DNA of 64,000 nucleotides. Origin: JAGQOZ01 sp041399205 (GTDB lineage: Bacteria; Planctomycetota; Planctomycetia; Pirellulales; Pirellulaceae). A model generated the notes under the pieces. That model had not been told where the DNA came from. It did not search any database and saw only the letters and a list, made by a program, of their open reading frames with translations. Below are positions 61,790-64,000 of this stretch, piece after piece. The stretch covers positions 96,314 to 160,313 of the forward strand of contig JAWKTK010000023.1 in NCBI GenBank assembly GCA_041399205.1, given 5' to 3'. The number at the start of each line of letters is the position of its first letter. The first letter of the stretch is position 1. Made by a program: the position numbers and the translations under genes.

Positions 61790-62017
61790 ATGACACCAGA
61801 TGAAATGAGTATGCGGCAAATCGATGCCTACCGAAAAATGACGGGCGAACAGCGGTTGCGCATTGGTCTCGGTTTATTCGAAGCCTCGTGCGACGTTACT
61901 CGCCAGCAGATTCGAAACCGATTCCCGGAGCTTACCAACGACGAAGTTGAGCAGCGACTAAAACAGCGGATTCGAATTGGCTATGAAATCCAGCAGCAGA
62001 TGGAGTTGCGGCGGTGA
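61790..62017 (+). CDS. small hypothetical partner of a nucleotidyltransferase
   Basis: 75 aa from ATG 61790, chosen because AGGAGG sits 7 bases upstream; the frame is open further upstream without a better site. The sequence is helical and charged: MRQIDAYRKMTGEQRLRIG, LFEASCDVTRQQIRNRFP, NDEVEQRLKQRI. The pattern KMTGEQRLxIGLxLxE recurs in small proteins next to MNT-type nucleotidyltransferases. Its stop overlaps the next start (GTGA). Function unknown; an antitoxin-like partner is possible. Confidence 0.65.
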   Translation: MTPDEMSMRQIDAYRKMTGEQRLRIGLGLFEASCDVTRQQIRNRFPELTNDEVEQRLKQRIRIGYEIQQQMELRR

Positions 62018-62559
62018 CCGAAACCGAATTGCTGTGTGATTGCTTGCAGCGTCTCGAAGCCACGGGAATCCCCTACATGCTGGTTGGATCGATGGCCAGC
62101 AACTATTGGGGTGTGCCTCGTTCGACTCACGACATCGATTTCGTGATTCAGTATGACGAGCCCGATGTGCAACGCATCGTCGCGGCATTTCAGTCAGACT
62201 TCTTTATTCAAGACATCAGCGTTCGCTCGGGATTGCGGCCGCCTCACCAGTTTAATGCCTTGGACAATCGATCCGCGTTGAAGGTGGACTTCTTTCGCGT
62301 GCCTGATGACGTGTACGAACGAATTCGATTTTCGCGACGACTTCGCGTTTCGCTTTTTGAAGTCTCGGCGTTCATTGCGACTGCCGAGGATGTATTACTG
62401 CACAAGCTTCGGTGGCACAGAATCAGCCCGGTTGATCGACAGCTTTCCGACGCGAAAGGTATTTTCGCCGTATCGGGTGAATCGCTCGACATGGACTATC
62501 TGCGACATTGGGCTGCCGAAATCGACGTTTCAGACCTGCTCGCAAAAGTAATTCTTTGA
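62014..62559 (+). CDS. nucleotidyltransferase-fold protein (MNT/AbiEii-like)
   Basis: 181 aa, intact. Translation probably starts at GTG 62014 in the GTGA overlap. The nucleotidyltransferase core is MLVGSMASNYWGVPRSTHDI followed by DFVIQ, with the G-S and DxD-like acidic residues (STHDIDFV). Later ALKVDFFRVPDD supplies the third acidic position. ATAEDVLLHKLRWHRIS is the helical end typical of this group. Related proteins modify tRNA or partner proteins in toxin-antitoxin pairs; others are uncharacterised. It is coupled to the 75-aa gene. Confidence 0.78.
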   Translation: MTETELLCDCLQRLEATGIPYMLVGSMASNYWGVPRSTHDIDFVIQYDEPDVQRIVAAFQSDFFIQDISVRSGLRPPHQFNALDNRSALKVDFFRVPDDVYERIRFSRRLRVSLFEVSAFIATAEDVLLHKLRWHRISPVDRQLSDAKGIFAVSGESLDMDYLRHWAAEIDVSDLLAKVIL

Positions 62560-62962
62560 TTCCTCATGAACCGTCAATTCGCTGACAAAAAAGGCTTTGT
62601 TCCGAATCGGCTCATCGCTTGTTGGCGAACTTCCCGAACCCGGCAGCCTGGCCAATCTCCGCCCAACGCTCGGTTTGCTTGTAGCGCGAATTCGCAGTCC
62701 GCGCAAGACTTCATTGCGGATGATTCGTTCGTTTGCACAAAACAACCAAACGAAATGCGTTTGTAACACGTTTCGACCTGTCAAACGTTGTTCGATTTCA
62801 GTTTGCTGATGTTGCCGATGCGTTGCGAAGTTCACGGTACCACAAACGTCACGGGCAAGTTGAACATCACAACGCGGCACAGTTCAAAAGGGATTTCGCT
62901 GATGGTTACGGCCATGAGCGAAAGTTCTTTGGCACGAACTACGCTAGAAAGGTTGGTTTACT
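62560..62962. other. intergenic region
   Basis: Short overlapping frames only, with no recognisable family. May include a decayed small gene. Confidence 0.35.
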
Positions 62963-63271
62963 ATGTCAAACACACGACCCGTGCATGAAATTCGTTGCGG
63001 TTCGATGAAAGCGGCCATTTGGCTGAACGAATCGAACGGCAATGGATCGCAGTACAACGTCACTCTGAATCGCTTGTATCGCTTGCCTCCCGACGAGCGA
63101 ACCAAGAACGACAACGGTTGGCGTCAAACAAGCTCGCTTCGCCGAGACGATCTGCTGATTGCAGGCGAAGTTCTACGACAAGCATTCGGCTGGATCTGCC
63201 AACAGGCTCAGCCATCTGCTGACAGTTCGGAAACGCACACCACAGTCGCTTCCGGTGAACCTCGGTTCTAA
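62963..63271 (+). CDS. small conserved hypothetical protein
   Basis: 102 aa from ATG 62963, with GAAAGG about 12 bases upstream. Contains RPVHEIRCGSMKAAIWLNES, YNVTLNRLYRL and LRRDDLLIAGEVLRQAFGWI. I know this pattern (IKAAIWxNxxxxGxxxNVTxxRLYK ... GRDDL) from many short proteins in planctomycetes and on plasmids. No function is established to my knowledge. It is intact. Confidence 0.65.
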   Translation: MSNTRPVHEIRCGSMKAAIWLNESNGNGSQYNVTLNRLYRLPPDERTKNDNGWRQTSSLRRDDLLIAGEVLRQAFGWICQQAQPSADSSETHTTVASGEPRF

Positions 63272-63370
63272 ACTTGTTCTTCCAAAGGTGATCGCATTCG
63301 TGCCAAAGGCTTTCACCGTTAGTTTGTGTAGTTTTTTGATTGTGATAATGATTTCGACTTAATGTTGGTT

Positions 63371-64000
63371 TCACGCACAAACTTGACCTCTACGTACTAC
63401 TGCGTACAGACAAACGAAGACGCCCATGAGGATGGCCGAGGAATTCGGTTCGGGAACAGCTTGGGTTAATGCTGCCGAACGAGGCCCTTGTTCGTAACCT
63501 CCGCCGGAAAACGCAACGATAAAGTCGGCCGAATCAAAATCGCCGTCCGCATTCCAATCGCCTTCCGACCACGTTGAATTATCTTCGATAGTGTCTTCAT
63601 ATTCGAAATCGCCAAAGACCATGACAAAATCATTGCTGTTGAATTCGCCGTCTAGATTGGCGTCGCCGAAGTACGTGTGTAAATGATCGGGCGAAGTAAC
63701 GTATTCGCGCAGATCGTCCAAATCGACTTTGCCGTCCGCCGTGAAGTCGAATTCGGTATTGGATTCCGATAAACGAATGGCATTCTGAAGCCGGTCCAGC
63801 ACGGTTTCGGTATCTCGCGCATCGCATGATATCGAATCAACCATGACAGCCGGGTTGGCGTTGTCGTAGCTGCCCAAGACATATTGAAGATCAATGGAGG
63901 CACTGCCGTTTGCCGGTAGTTCCAACGTGAATTGCATTGCAGCAGCCACGTCGGCAGCGAAATCGGCAAGACAGTCATGATTGACGTCGACACCGTCAAC
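63371..64000 (-). CDS. secreted dockerin-like protein with PEP-CTERM end, 5' part outside window
   Basis: The frame is open to the right edge, so the N-terminus is missing; 210 codons are visible. It has beta-rich sequence (FTLELPANGSASIDLQYVLG), then EF-hand-type loops: DFTADGKVDLDDLREYV, GDANLDGEFNSNDFVMVF, GDWNADGDFDSADFIVAF. The C-terminus is VPEP, hydrophobic SSAILMGVFVCLYAVV, then RRG, a PEP-CTERM signal. Architecture matches the genes at 6.1 and 7.7 kb. It is probably the end of a large surface protein. Confidence 0.8.
   Translation of the reverse strand, partial: VDGVDVNHDCLADFAADVAAAMQFTLELPANGSASIDLQYVLGSYDNANPAVMVDSISCDARDTETVLDRLQNAIRLSESNTEFDFTADGKVDLDDLREYVTSPDHLHTYFGDANLDGEFNSNDFVMVFGDFEYEDTIEDNSTWSEGDWNADGDFDSADFIVAFSGGGYEQGPRSAALTQAVPEPNSSAILMGVFVCLYAVVRRGQVCA

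Noticed and set aside
1..64000. Alternative genetic code to explain in-frame stops
   Set aside because: TAA, TAG and TGA all end intact genes at family-typical lengths across the window.
1..64000. tRNA, rRNA or riboswitch genes
   Set aside because: I looked for cloverleaf arms and rRNA signatures in the gaps and saw none.

Overview
The window looks like chromosome of a planctomycete, probably of the Pirellulaceae (Rhodopirellula-like). Three kinds of evidence support this: secreted proteins with an N-terminal LExRxxL-type motif, PEP-CTERM and dockerin-like C-termini, and several small protein families that I know mainly from planctomycetes. I see no rRNA, tRNA or CRISPR array.

Most of the window is an exopolysaccharide locus. 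It starts with a Wza-like outer-membrane export lipoprotein (+, 3.5-4.7 kb). Two long minus-strand runs follow. The run from 27.8 kb down to 4.8 kb encodes a Wzz/Wzc-type chain-length ATPase, the ABC exporter pair Wzm/Wzt, a giant LamG/cadherin-repeat secreted protein, a GT2 glycosyltransferase, a UDP-sugar dehydrogenase, three C-methyltransferase-like proteins, a PIG-L deacetylase, glucose-1-phosphate cytidylyltransferase, two secreted repeat proteins and a GlmU-like enzyme. The run from 53.3 kb down to 33.8 kb encodes a CapD/WbpM-type epimerase-dehydratase, a DegT aminotransferase, a NusG-like antiterminator, the initiating sugar transferase, an SDR epimerase, another methyltransferase, an O-antigen ligase/polymerase, a polysaccharide deacetylase, four glycosyltransferases, a CapK/PaaK-like adenylating enzyme, a further methyltransferase and an asparagine-synthase-like protein. 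Between the two runs, on the plus strand, lies a 4.6-kb gene for a secreted LamG/PKD/beta-helix protein with a zinc-protease motif.

Outside the sugar locus, the left edge holds a multi-PAS sensor kinase and a Csp-like copper-storage protein, both broken. The right part (54-64 kb) holds a planctomycete hypothetical protein, a di-haem cytochrome c peroxidase, PEP synthase with its PSRP regulator, PEP-CTERM proteins, an IS66 remnant and a small two-gene nucleotidyltransferase pair.

About half of the recognisable genes are interrupted by frameshifts. At least two carry in-frame stops and at least two lack an internal block: PEP synthase has lost its phosphohistidine loop, and one LamG domain has lost its first half. 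From sequence alone I cannot tell real decay from consensus or assembly error. Broken genes are therefore typed as pseudogenes while the ancestral product is described. Together the genes would build a nucleotide-sugar pool (dehydrogenation, C-methylation, deacetylation, amination), assemble a repeat unit on a lipid carrier, and export it through the ABC and Wza/Wzc systems. Large adhesin-like secreted proteins encoded in the same runs may interact with the polymer.
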